Of a stretch of 64,000 nt of DNA, positions 26,905 through 35,243 are shown in pieces. This DNA comes from Pseudomonadales bacterium (GTDB lineage Bacteria; Pseudomonadota; Gammaproteobacteria; Pseudomonadales; Azotimanducaceae). How positions within the stretch are numbered: the first letter of the stretch is position 1; each line of letters begins with the position of its first letter. The DNA is taken from NCBI GenBank assembly GCA_022822135.1, contig JAJECH010000059.1, forward strand, positions 1 to 64,000. The letters run 5' to 3'. The notes under the pieces were generated by a model. It was not told the DNA's origin. It saw only the letters and a program-made list of their open reading frames with translations, and searched no databases. Position numbers and translations under genes: made by a program.

Positions 26905-29284
26905 GACCTGCCTCAGGTTTCCACGCACGTAACCAAAGGGAATTACACACGACACTCACGCTCGACAACGCCATTGCGGCGCCGGCAATCGTCGGCGTCA
27001 GAATTCCCAGCGCTGCCAGTGGCAACATGACCACGTTGTAGATGAAAGCCCAAAATAGATTTTGCTTGATCTTGCGAAATGTGGCTCGACTAGCTTGAAT
27101 TGCAGAGCCTACCAAACTTAGGTCGTTTCGCATCAGTGTAATCGGGGCAACTTCCAACGAAACATCGGTTCCCGAACTCATTGCGATGCCAACGTTCGCG
27201 CGTGCAAGCGCGGGAGCATCGTTAATGCCGTCGCCTACCATGGCGACGACTTCATCTGCTTCGCTCATTCGTTCGACAGCGCTTACCTTGTCTTCCGGTG
27301 TTAATTCGGCAAGAAAATCAGAAATACCCAGGCGCGTTGCGACCTCTTGAGCTTTCGTAGCACTATCACCTGACAACATACAACTACGCACACCGAGGTC
27401 CCGGAGCATCTTCAACGCAGAATGTGCTTCTGGTCGTAATGTATCTTCGATTTCAAAGGTCGCGAGTAATTTCGACTCATTGAACAACAAAACTTCATCT
27501 GGAGAGTGCGACTCGAGTACAGAGACTCCCATTCTCTCAGCGAAACGAACGTTGCCTACGAAATACCGAATCCCTTCGAATCGACCTTCAACACCTTCTG
27601 CGACATGGTTTAAAAAATCTGTCGTCGCCTCCAGTTCAATGTCGCGTGATCGCGCTGCGGTTGTGAATGCATCCGCAATCGGATGTGTGCTGTTTGCCTG
27701 GATTGAAGCTGCGAGTTGAATGGCGCGCGATTCGCCTATCGAAGACAAAATGGAGACATCCCCTAGTGTCGGCGATGCAGTCGTCAGCGTACCTGTCTTA
27801 TCGAACGCGATCACCGATATGCGTTGCGCTTCTTCAACGCATTGAATGTCTTTGTACAAGATGCCAGCACGAGCCGCGGCACCCGTACCGGTGATGATTG
27901 CGGTTGGCGTTGCCAATCCCAAGGCACATGGGCAAGCGATTACAAGTACCGAAACCGCATTGATCAGCGATGTTTCAAGGTCACTACCGAAGAACCACCA
28001 TGCAGCGAACACGATAGCTGCGATACCGATCACTACCGGTACGAATATGGCAGAGACTCGGTCAACGAGTCGCTGGACCGCGATCTTGCCAGTCTGTGCG
28101 TTTTCAATGGCTTCCACGATCTGATGTAGAGTGCCGTCTTCACCTAATGCGGTCGTCTCAACTTCAACTCGGCCATCCACATTAATCGAACCTTCGAAGA
28201 CCATGTCTCCAACACTCTTCGCGACCGCAGTGCTTTCACCGGTTAACAAAGCTTCATCGATCGTGGTCGTCCCGACCAGAATGAGGCCGTCTGCTGGGAT
28301 TCGATCTCCTGGTCTTACTTCGAATACGCTGCCAAGCTCAAGAGCTCCAACTGGTTGTTCGCGCCACTGGCCGCCCTCGTCGCGTAATCTCGCAGTCCGC
28401 GGGCGCAAATCCATGAGTTCACGAACGGCGGCCATCGTCGCACGCTTCGCGCGTGACTCTAAGCGTTTGCCAAGAAGAATGAACGTCAGGATTAGAGCGG
28501 CAGCTTCGAAGTACATTTCGCCTTCAGCTGCTTCACCAAGCTGCAGCATGAGGTACCAGCTATACAGATACGCTGCCGTGGTGCCTAGGACGACAAGTAC
28601 ATCCATATTGGCACTTCCGCCACGTAACGCGTTGTAAGCCGCTCGATAGAAACGCGCACCGACAAAGATCTGCAGGATACTCGCCAGCACGACCTCAGCA
28701 GCTGGCATCATGTGGATATCGTCCCAACCAAAGAACTGTGCAAACATCTGCACCAGAAACGGAACACAAACTGCGCATGCAATGAAAAGTAATAGTCGCT
28801 CGCGGTCGTCCCTGCGTTCAGCGTCCCGCGAAGTCGATGCATTCTCGGAGGGAATCTGTAATACAAACCCCGCGTTAGAGATCGCATCAACCAGTACCGA
28901 ATCGGCTAGACTGCGTGCAACAAAAGTCACCTGCACGCGTTCTTCGGCGTAGTTCACGTCTGCCGAGAGTACTCCAGGCACGTTAAACAGTGCTGCCTCG
29001 ACGAACGACGCGTGACCTGGTTCGGTCATACCATCGATGAAGTACATCCGAGATTGAGTGCCTACGTCGAATCCGGTGCGTTCAACGATTGATCTCAAAT
29101 CATCAAACGCGATGATCGTAGGGTCGACGACTAGGGTGGCTTTCTCCAGTGGCAGATTAACGTTGGCTTTTTCAATACCATCGGCTCGGTTGAATGCACG
29201 TTCGAGACGTGCAACGCAAGCACCGCACGTCATGCCTTCAATATCTATAGAAACGCGCTTCCGCGCCGTGGCCGTGGCGACCAT
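26888..29284 (-). CDS. copA: Cu(I)-exporting P1B-type ATPase
   Basis: 798 residues. The first HMA domain has GMTCGACV. The second HMA-like domain (about residues 78-145) has GMTEPGHASF in place of the CxxC loop, so it cannot bind Cu through cysteines. The pump core shows ACPCALGLATP (the CPC ion site), AFDKTGTLT (phosphorylated Asp), a degenerate HP motif (STHPIADA) and MVGDGINDAPALA. It exports Cu(I) to the periplasm. It lies 3 bp behind a subunit III-like oxidase gene and overlaps copZ, a layout that suggests copper supply or protection linked to a copper oxidase. Confidence 0.93.
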   Translation of the reverse strand: MVATATARKRVSIDIEGMTCGACVARLERAFNRADGIEKANVNLPLEKATLVVDPTIIAFDDLRSIVERTGFDVGTQSRMYFIDGMTEPGHASFVEAALFNVPGVLSADVNYAEERVQVTFVARSLADSVLVDAISNAGFVLQIPSENASTSRDAERRDDRERLLLFIACAVCVPFLVQMFAQFFGWDDIHMMPAAEVVLASILQIFVGARFYRAAYNALRGGSANMDVLVVLGTTAAYLYSWYLMLQLGEAAEGEMYFEAAALILTFILLGKRLESRAKRATMAAVRELMDLRPRTARLRDEGGQWREQPVGALELGSVFEVRPGDRIPADGLILVGTTTIDEALLTGESTAVAKSVGDMVFEGSINVDGRVEVETTALGEDGTLHQIVEAIENAQTGKIAVQRLVDRVSAIFVPVVIGIAAIVFAAWWFFGSDLETSLINAVSVLVIACPCALGLATPTAIITGTGAAARAGILYKDIQCVEEAQRISVIAFDKTGTLTTASPTLGDVSILSSIGESRAIQLAASIQANSTHPIADAFTTAARSRDIELEATTDFLNHVAEGVEGRFEGIRYFVGNVRFAERMGVSVLESHSPDEVLLFNESKLLATFEIEDTLRPEAHSALKMLRDLGVRSCMLSGDSATKAQEVATRLGISDFLAELTPEDKVSAVERMSEADEVVAMVGDGINDAPALARANVGIAMSSGTDVSLEVAPITLMRNDLSLVGSAIQASRATFRKIKQNLFWAFIYNVVMLPLAALGILTPTIAGAAMALSSVSVVCNSLWLRAWKPEAGHESSH

Positions 29285-29287
29285 TCT

Positions 29288-29905
29288 TTAGGAGGTAATA
29301 AACAAACCTACCATCGCAACCCAAACAAATAATAGAAAGTGCCAATATAACGCGCACTGATCTATTGCATTCTTCATCCGGGTGAACGAGCTATCGACCT
29401 TTATGTATCGGATCGCTCGATACCATGCGATCAACCCACCTAGTAGATGAACTCCATGGATTCCCGTAATCGTGTAGAAGAACGCATTCGCAGGGTTGCT
29501 CTGAGCGGTATAACCGAGGTCGTAAAGTTGCTGCCAGGCAACTAACTGCAACACAAGGAATACGAAGGTAAGGATGCCTGCAGCGATGAATCGCAAACGA
29601 ACCGCTTCAATCTGCTCTTTGGGTAACGCCGCTCGTGCCCACTCGAACGCTCCGCTTACAACAAACAACACCAACGTGTTGAACCAGATTAACCAAGGTT
29701 CAGGCGTCGAAACCCAGTCCGTCGAAAACGCTTTCCGCATGTGATAGGCGGAGAACAGTAAGAAAAAGAGTACGCCAACGACGCACAGGAACAGAACTAA
29801 CGCTACTTTGCGATTCGAGGACGTGAAGTAGCTCGTGTGAAGGTCAACGACATTGCCCTCTGGCGGTAGCCAGGGCTTTTCGAGGATTTTCTTAAAGAAT
29901 CCCAT
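29288..29905 (-). CDS. heme-copper oxidase subunit III-like protein (CoxC/NorE family)
   Basis: 205 residues with five hydrophobic helices and the subunit III landmarks FEWARAAL and TGIHGVHLLGGLIAW, the latter with the conserved His pair. The C-terminus has ALYWHFLLFVWVAMVGLF. No subunit I or II gene is near, so it is an orphan. NorE-type proteins of similar length accompany nitric oxide reductases. It is co-transcribed with copA and copZ. Whether it joins an oxidase encoded elsewhere or serves NO reduction cannot be told from the window. Confidence 0.8.
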   Translation of the reverse strand: MGFFKKILEKPWLPPEGNVVDLHTSYFTSSNRKVALVLFLCVVGVLFFLLFSAYHMRKAFSTDWVSTPEPWLIWFNTLVLFVVSGAFEWARAALPKEQIEAVRLRFIAAGILTFVFLVLQLVAWQQLYDLGYTAQSNPANAFFYTITGIHGVHLLGGLIAWYRAIRYIKVDSSFTRMKNAIDQCALYWHFLLFVWVAMVGLFITS

Positions 29906-30069
29906 TTAGACCATTAACGATTAGTGATGTACATCGCGAGACATGCAGGAACATTCGTATATGTCACGACTGATGCCTAGAAAAGGAGAAAACGGTTGAT
30001 GAACCGCATGCGAAAATTATAAAAAGGAGGACGTTCTTAGCGACAACACGTAGGAAAAGCGAGCACAAA

Positions 30070-31167
30070 TTGAACGAAATATCCATACTCACGGGCAAGG
30101 CTAGCGACTTTCTAAAAATCGGCGTTGCTGCAGCCTCTCGTGGCGACCTTGACACACTTAAAAAGGTCCTCGCATTGCGACCTGATTGGCGCACGCGGAT
30201 TGGTTCGCATGGAAGAACAATGCTGTGGGAAGCATCGTATCGTGGTCGTCTGAATATCGTCTCATTCCTACTCGATACATACAACGATATCGATATCGAA
30301 GCACGCGGTTGCCACTACACGCCACTACTCGTTGAAATCAGTCCACTTTGCGCTGCGATTTTCAAGAAACGCACGGCAGTTGCGAACCGCTTGGAAGAAG
30401 CCGGGGCACAACGTGACGTGCTTACTTCCACGTTTCTAGGCGAAACTCAGGAAGTGGACCGATTAATTCGTAAAGATCCTAGTCTTGTTACACAAGAGTT
30501 CTATCAACACGACCCGCACTTTGACGCGACACTGATGCATTACGCCGTCAGCGGAGTGCATCCAGATCTTGTTGAGTTGCTCATCGAACAAGGTGCCAAG
30601 GTCAAACCGTACAGCAATCTACTCTTACGTTTCGCGATCTGGCGTAGAAACGCAGAGATCTTAGGGTTCTTATTAGAAGCTGGATTGGACGTAACTCAGA
30701 AACCTCTACTTCAAGGCGATATAGGTGACCCGCAGCTTGTTGAAATGCTCAAATCATTCGGCGCACAGGTTGAGATTGATGCTAGCGAGAATGGTTGGCC
30801 GTCCTTGGTGTATGTGTGTCGTGGTGATCGAGGTGGTAATCCCAAAGTGGTTATAGACCTGCTTGAACAGGGTGCAGACGTCAATGTCACGAACTATAAG
30901 GGACAAAGCGCGCTCCACTGTGCTGCGAAAGCGGGATTCGTTGAGCCGGTTCGAATTCTCCTAGATCACGGAGCCGACGTAAACGCTCAAGATCGTGATG
31001 GTGATACCCCACTACATACCGCGTGCCGGTCCTCGATTAAGAACCATGATCGTCTACAGCAGGTCGTAGATTTATTAACTAAAAACGGTGCAGATTTGAG
31101 TACCAAAAACAACCGTGGTCGCACGCCGAAGCAAGTACTAAGACGGTCTACGACCTTGGTGTTCTAA
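30070..31167 (+). CDS. ankyrin-repeat protein
   Basis: 365 residues, TTG start, with no signal peptide or membrane segment. About eight to nine ankyrin-like units are visible, degenerate in the N-terminal half and clear at the end: GQSALHCAAKAGFVEPVRIL, then DGDTPLHTACRSS and NNRGRTPKQVL. Ankyrin proteins mediate protein contacts; no partner is evident. It stands alone between the copper cluster and the DUF2807 gene. A second ankyrin protein of similar size and repeat spacing is at 58182-59276. Confidence 0.85.
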   Translation: MNEISILTGKASDFLKIGVAAASRGDLDTLKKVLALRPDWRTRIGSHGRTMLWEASYRGRLNIVSFLLDTYNDIDIEARGCHYTPLLVEISPLCAAIFKKRTAVANRLEEAGAQRDVLTSTFLGETQEVDRLIRKDPSLVTQEFYQHDPHFDATLMHYAVSGVHPDLVELLIEQGAKVKPYSNLLLRFAIWRRNAEILGFLLEAGLDVTQKPLLQGDIGDPQLVEMLKSFGAQVEIDASENGWPSLVYVCRGDRGGNPKVVIDLLEQGADVNVTNYKGQSALHCAAKAGFVEPVRILLDHGADVNAQDRDGDTPLHTACRSSIKNHDRLQQVVDLLTKNGADLSTKNNRGRTPKQVLRRSTTLVF

Positions 31168-31232
31168 GTGGAACTACCTTAGCTCAGATGTTCGCGGTAC
31201 AACCAAGGTACACATCAAAGCAGTGTTCTCAA

Positions 31233-32000
31233 TCAGAGGCTTGAAACGACGCCACTACCAAGAATCTTGCTAGAGACTTTGGGGGTTCCTTCGTAGGATA
31301 CATCACCAGAACCGGTTATGGCTACGTTGAGAGTTTCCGACGCGTGAACTTGCGCGTCCCCAGCGCCAGTAACCTTAATCTCGGTTACGGTCGACTGTAG
31401 CCCCTTCCCTCTAAAGTCGCCACTCCCAACCAATTTGACTTCGCTTGTTGTCGTCGTGCCGCTCTCAATGGAGATATCGCCAGAACCATTAATTGAGGCA
31501 GAGAAATCGTCGAATTCACCCTCTTTTATTGAGATATCTCCGGCACCATTTACTTTGAAGTTGATCTTCTCGGAATTAATAGCGCCTATGTCAATGTCTC
31601 CCGCACCATTGATCGCGACGTTTAACTCTGGCACCGTTAGGTCCTTCGCAGCCACTCGACCGCCACTCGACATAGCTAATCTTTCAATCGTGCGGAAGTA
31701 GATCTTTCCTTCAATTTTGGGATATGGCCGACTACATCGAACACTAAATCCACAATCTTGACTCAGCTCCAGCGTATCTCCTCGAACCCTTATCCCCAAA
31801 TCCTCTGATTTACCAGCCACGAGGTTCAGTTCAACACGGTGCTCGTCGCTCTGCACGAGCTCGATGGACCCACCGACGGATACGCTTATCTTGGTAAACT
31901 CAGCAACTTCTCGGTATAGCTCTTTTGCCGCGATCCCTCCTGAAGCGAAAACGAGAGCAACTACGATAAGCAAGCGTTTAAAGGTTGAGAAGCACAACAT
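31233..32000 (-). CDS. DUF2807 (GIN-domain) secreted beta-helix-like protein
   Basis: 255 residues with a Sec signal (KRLLIVVALVFASGGIAA). The mature part is built from repeated strands with the recurring GAGDI/GSGDI motif (INGAGDIDI, VNGAGDISI, INGSGDISI, VTGAGDAQV), the hallmark of the DUF2807 right-handed beta-helix, found in envelope proteins of unknown function. A tnpB-bearing element is inserted 63 bp before its start codon, so its original promoter, if farther than that, has been moved 1.4 kb away. Confidence 0.88.
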   Translation of the reverse strand: MLCFSTFKRLLIVVALVFASGGIAAKELYREVAEFTKISVSVGGSIELVQSDEHRVELNLVAGKSEDLGIRVRGDTLELSQDCGFSVRCSRPYPKIEGKIYFRTIERLAMSSGGRVAAKDLTVPELNVAINGAGDIDIGAINSEKINFKVNGAGDISIKEGEFDDFSASINGSGDISIESGTTTTSEVKLVGSGDFRGKGLQSTVTEIKVTGAGDAQVHASETLNVAITGSGDVSYEGTPKVSSKILGSGVVSSL

Positions 32001-32054
32001 CGGCGTAACATTGATTGGATAGATGCTAAATAGACACGACTCACACTAAATAGT

Positions 32055-32077
32055 TAGTGTTTGGCTCTTATATATTT
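32055..32077. repeat. left target-site duplication and left terminal inverted repeat
   Basis: TAGTGTTT (32055-32062) is followed by GGCTCTTATATATTT (32063-32077). The target itself lies in a small palindrome, ACACTAAatagTTAGTGT (32043-32060), upstream of the DUF2807 gene. Confidence 0.85.
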
Positions 32078-32123
32078 GGTTGTTGCTTTCAAATCGCGGT
32101 GGATTCGAAGCTGACGTAAGTCA

Positions 32124-32148
32124 TTGATTGTGCATACCTTTGGCACAA
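32124..32148 (+). other. TTGAT motif and hairpin resembling an IS200/IS605 left end
   Basis: TTGAT (32124-32128) is followed at once by TTGTGC...GCACAA (32128-32133 with 32143-32148), a 6-bp stem with a 9-base loop. TTGAT is a known target-adjacent motif of TnpB nucleases such as that of ISDra2. This could be the relic of the left end of an IS1341-like unit captured inside the larger element. It may also be chance. Confidence 0.35.
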
Positions 32149-32187
32149 CGCTAGTTGGTCGATTCCGCGACAATTCGTCATGCGCAC

Positions 32188-33420
32188 ATGCACATCTCAG
32201 CTTATGCTTGGGCGGTGAGAACGTACACCTATAAAGCCAAGCTCAACGCGCACACGCATCGGAACCTTGCCGAGTTTCTGACACAACAACGCCTTCTCTA
32301 CAACGGCGCGCTGCAGGAACGGATCGACTGTTATCAGAAAAAGGGTGAGAGCATCGGTCTCTACGACCAGCGTGGTTCCCTGACGACCCTTCGCCGTGAG
32401 GACGAGTGGTTTCGGAAGTTCGACCGGTGGTGTCAGGATTCGGCGTTGGTCCGGGTCGAACGGGCGTTCAAGCGTTTCTTCCGGCAAGGTCGCGGGTTCC
32501 CGCGGTTCAAGTCGTATAAGCGTGGGGTGCAGTCGTTTGAGACCTTGCACAAGAAACCCACCTTCAATGGCAAGTACGGGTACGTGAAGCTCAAGGGCAT
32601 TGGTCGGTTTCGGTGGCGCCAGGACCATCGGTGCGATGATCGAACCAAGGTCAAAGTCCTCCGTGTCGTGCAACGACCGACCGGCGTCTTTATCCAGTTG
32701 GTCTGTGACGACAAGCCCCAACGTCTCGGCTTGAATCAAGCCATCGGGATTGATGTCGGGGTGCACCTCCGTGCGGCCTTGTCCGATGGCACGGTGTTCC
32801 CACGTCATACGCCTGACCGCGCTGACATCCGCCGCAAGCAACGTGCCTTGAATCGCTGCGAAGCCGGTTCGAACGGTCGCAAGAAACGACGGCAGACATT
32901 AGCAAAGGCGTGTTATCGCGCACGCGTCCGTCGTCACAACGACCTGCACCGTCTCACGAGCGAGATCGTGAAGCATCATGGCAAGTGGATCGCAGTGGAA
33001 GACCTAGATATCCAGGCCATGACGGCTTCGGCCGCGGGGACGGCGGAGTCCCCAGGATGTCAGGTCAAGCAGAAGGTCGGCTTGAATCGCTCGATCCTCG
33101 AGCAGAACTGGGGCATGTTCATTTCTCAACTCGATTACAAGGCTGCAAGCGCCGGTGGTCAGTTGGTGCGCGTCGATCCTAAGCACACCACGCAACGGTG
33201 CTCGAGTTGCGGTGGTTTACCAAACAAGGCGTTGACGTTGAACGATCGTTGGTACGAATGCACGCATTGCGGGTATCGTGACGACCGCGACGTGAACGCC
33301 GCAAAGAATGTGTTGCTCAAGGGGCTTGCGCTCTTTGATGCGGGTGGCTCTCTTCCCGCAGTGTCGGCAACAGGAAGACAGAATCAGGACATGGGTCCTG
33401 ATCGACACGGAACCGTGTAA
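32188..33420 (+). CDS. tnpB: TnpB, RNA-guided nuclease family (OrfB of IS605/IS1341 type)
   Basis: About 410 residues from the ATG at 32188; an upstream TTG frame extends to 32155. The RuvC-like catalytic acids are all present: D in AIGIDVGVHLRAALSDG, E in WIAVEDLDIQAM, and D in YRDDRDVNAAKNVL. A zinc ribbon (CSSCGG ... CTHCGY) lies between the last two. The N-terminal half has the basic AFKRFFRQGRGFPRFKSYK typical of TnpB. The intact active site suggests a working nuclease guided by an RNA from its own 3' end. It is GC-richer than its neighbours. No TnpA (HUH transposase) accompanies it. It is the only gene in an element with inverted terminal repeats. Confidence 0.93.
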   Translation: MHISAYAWAVRTYTYKAKLNAHTHRNLAEFLTQQRLLYNGALQERIDCYQKKGESIGLYDQRGSLTTLRREDEWFRKFDRWCQDSALVRVERAFKRFFRQGRGFPRFKSYKRGVQSFETLHKKPTFNGKYGYVKLKGIGRFRWRQDHRCDDRTKVKVLRVVQRPTGVFIQLVCDDKPQRLGLNQAIGIDVGVHLRAALSDGTVFPRHTPDRADIRRKQRALNRCEAGSNGRKKRRQTLAKACYRARVRRHNDLHRLTSEIVKHHGKWIAVEDLDIQAMTASAAGTAESPGCQVKQKVGLNRSILEQNWGMFISQLDYKAASAGGQLVRVDPKHTTQRCSSCGGLPNKALTLNDRWYECTHCGYRDDRDVNAAKNVLLKGLALFDAGGSLPAVSATGRQNQDMGPDRHGTV

Positions 33421-33438
33421 CCAGTGTGGAAACCACAC
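33385..33438 (+). ncRNA. probable omegaRNA (reRNA) 3' scaffold with three hairpins
   Basis: Three exact hairpins follow one another across the end of tnpB: CAGGACatggGTCCTG (33385-33400), ACACGGaaCCGTGT (33405-33418, overlapping the stop) and GTGTGGaaaCCACAC (33424-33438). OmegaRNAs of TnpB systems are made from this position and place their guide just beyond the element end. The 5' extent cannot be fixed by eye; it would lie within the last 100-200 bases of tnpB. Confidence 0.55.
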
Positions 33439-33440
33439 AG

Positions 33441-33463
33441 AAATATACAAGAGCCTAGTGTTT
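33441..33463. repeat. right terminal inverted repeat and right target-site duplication
   Basis: AAATATACAAGAGCC (33441-33455) is the complement of the left end with one mismatch and is followed directly by TAGTGTTT (33456-33463), the exact copy of the left flank. Confidence 0.85.
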
Positions 33464-33628
33464 AAAGTGCTCCGAATTGAACGTAGCGACGAACCGTCTG
33501 ACCTTATATAAACGGGCAATGAAAAACAATAGTTGAAATAACTGATTGATCTAAGACGATCTTATTGTAGTTCGCTTCGTCTCAAAAACTGATCTATCGC
33601 CGGTAATCGACGCGGTATCTGGGCTTTA

Positions 33629-34273
33629 TTAGGGTTTCTTTACAGATTTTTCCCCTTTCGAAGACGCTGCGGAATAGAAGAAAGACACACCCCTACGACT
33701 CCGTTGGGTTTGATTTGGAAAGGACCAATGAATGGTCAACGCGCTATGAACCGCCGCGTCGCCTGGATTAAGTTCGACTGCGAACGCACCTTCCGTGAAT
33801 TCGTTGAAGCCTGACAGTCCAACTTTGCTTTCATACTTTTGTTTGTGAGACCCCTTTACGTAATACAGACAACCGTTGTCTTTACGCGTATCGTCCAGCG
33901 CGATCCATAGTGTCGCGCCGTTACGTCTGTGACCTAGAGCGTCAAAATGTGGCGCGATCGCGGTTTCCTCACCTGGAATCCGGTCGAAAAATGCAGCGGT
34001 GGCTGGATGCAATTCATCGTCGAGCAAATGCGACACGACTTGCGCAGGACGACCTTCTCGAAGTAACTGGTCGAACCACTCGTCGTGAACGTTCAAGTTC
34101 TTTAACGTACCCTGAAACGCTTTAGCCTTAGCAAACTTCTCTCGGTGATTCCCTCTCGCCAAGTAAGCCTCAGTACGAGCATCCAACTCTGCTAATTCAG
34201 CTCGATCCAAGAAATTCGGAATGACCACGCAGCCGTCGCGCGAGTAATCCTCCCGTAGTTCGTTCAAATCCAA
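33629..34273 (-). CDS. phytanoyl-CoA dioxygenase (PhyH) family protein
   Basis: 214 residues, shorter than the PhyH pair at 8.3-10.3 kb. The iron site is HFD (IAPHFDALGHRRNGATLW) and the distal His in HSALTIHWSFPN, with a following RSRRGVSFFY that supplies the 2-oxoglutarate Arg. The N-terminus DYSRDGCVVIPNFLDRAEL is the family's usual opening. It is a small-molecule oxygenase of unknown substrate and is not in an operon with a recognisable pathway gene. Confidence 0.88.
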   Translation of the reverse strand: MDLNELREDYSRDGCVVIPNFLDRAELAELDARTEAYLARGNHREKFAKAKAFQGTLKNLNVHDEWFDQLLREGRPAQVVSHLLDDELHPATAAFFDRIPGEETAIAPHFDALGHRRNGATLWIALDDTRKDNGCLYYVKGSHKQKYESKVGLSGFNEFTEGAFAVELNPGDAAVHSALTIHWSFPNQTQRSRRGVSFFYSAASSKGEKSVKKP

Positions 34274-34336
34274 AGGTCACTCACCTAGTCTAAAACCTCC
34301 AACACAATCGTGGACCGTGGAGACTGATGTCCAACA

Positions 34337-35056
34337 CTAAATACACGGGGTAACCGAAATGGCCGCGATTCCCATTTCGCCACCACTTTCGCTCTGTAGA
34401 CCTTCTATGCCTTGAATAAGGCACAGGTCGTAGTTGTCCGCAGCCGACCGGAACCGATAGATGTCTTTGACTTCGCAGTTTAGCCATGACATGTGTGATC
34501 CCGCGCTTCGAATCATGGAACACTTGGTACCCGTCGCGCTTGACCCATATTTCGCTCGTTCTTCTGCTACGAGTGCTTCAATCCTCGGAATCGCGCTCTC
34601 AGGTATTTGCCGAAGTAAAGCACGATACTGTTTACTAATCGCTGGATCCGTGCGCGGCTCGGCCGCGACGCCAATCCAAGTGATGCCCTTGACCGCATCG
34701 CGTTCCGTTGTCCCTAATCCGTATGCGTAAATCGCACCCAAGCGCGCTTGGCTCATTTTGAAACCCAACTGAGCGCCAATTTCGAGATAAGGTTTCGCGT
34801 CGTCATAACGACGCATCTTGTATAGCATCCCGCCTCGGGCATTCGCGTTGTAGTAGTGAATCACTTCGAATTTGTTCATGTCCTCGACATCAGGAAGTTG
34901 ACCTTCGACCACAATCTCTTCCATCGGTTGTGACGTCGGCACTTGGTAATTACCAAGTTCTTGGGAGTAGTTGGTAACACATAAAAGTGAAACCAATACG
35001 ACAACGACGGATACGAGACGACGCGGGGCTATGACACCGCGAAGGGAAATTGACAC
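34337..35056 (-). CDS. secreted Sel1-like repeat protein
   Basis: About 239 residues if started at the GTG at 35056; another GTG two codons upstream is equally possible, and the longer frame to 35173 has no support. The N-terminus (APRRLVSVVVVLVSLLCVTN) is a signal peptide or anchor. The middle has Sel1-like units (RRYDDAKPYLEIGAQLGFKM, ARLGAIYAYGLGTTERDAVK), helical repeats that bind other proteins. Two Cys pairs in the C-terminal part suggest a periplasmic site. It is transcribed away from the PspB-like pair. Confidence 0.65.
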   Translation of the reverse strand: MSISLRGVIAPRRLVSVVVVLVSLLCVTNYSQELGNYQVPTSQPMEEIVVEGQLPDVEDMNKFEVIHYYNANARGGMLYKMRRYDDAKPYLEIGAQLGFKMSQARLGAIYAYGLGTTERDAVKGITWIGVAAEPRTDPAISKQYRALLRQIPESAIPRIEALVAEERAKYGSSATGTKCSMIRSAGSHMSWLNCEVKDIYRFRSAADNYDLCLIQGIEGLQSESGGEMGIAAISVTPCI

Positions 35057-35177
35057 TATCACGATTTTGGTCTGCTCGAGTGAAGCACTCAAAAGACAAT
35101 GTTGGATTAGTGAATTAGACCACGATTTAACGCAATTTGCTAAACAAAACTGCTGAAGATGGACAAATATCAAAATA

Positions 35178-35210
35178 AATCAATCATTTAACTGTGGCAC
35201 GCATGTTGTA
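35178..35210 (+). promoter_or_regulatory. IHF-like site and sigma-54 promoter of PspB-like gene 1
   Basis: AATCAATCATTTA (35178-35190) fits the IHF consensus WATCAANNNNTTR exactly. Four bases later comes TGGCAC (35195-35200), five spacer bases and TTGTA (35206-35210), the -24/-12 pattern of sigma-54 promoters with the correct GG-to-G spacing. The promoter lies 33 bp before the GTG start. Confidence 0.75.
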
Positions 35211-35243
35211 TGCTTCTTAGTAAATCGTAGAAACGGAGTTCTC

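Larger units (their letters stand above)
32063..33455. mobile_element. non-autonomous transposable element carrying tnpB, bounded by terminal inverted repeats and an 8-bp target duplication
   Basis: The element is 1393 bp. Its ends are GGCTCTTATATATTT (32063-32077) and the reverse complement of GGCTCTTGTATATTT (33441-33455), which match at 14 of 15 positions. It is flanked by identical direct copies of TAGTGTTT (32055-32062 and 33456-33463). Terminal GG repeats and an 8-bp duplication are marks of cut-and-paste DDE elements such as the ISL3 and IS1595 families. IS200/IS605 elements have neither inverted ends nor duplications. The only gene inside is tnpB, so movement would require a transposase supplied in trans. 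Confidence 0.85.

Noticed and set aside
32197-32841. 214-codon antisense frame opposite tnpB
   Set aside because: It is a shadow of tnpB; no ribosome-binding site and no family likeness.
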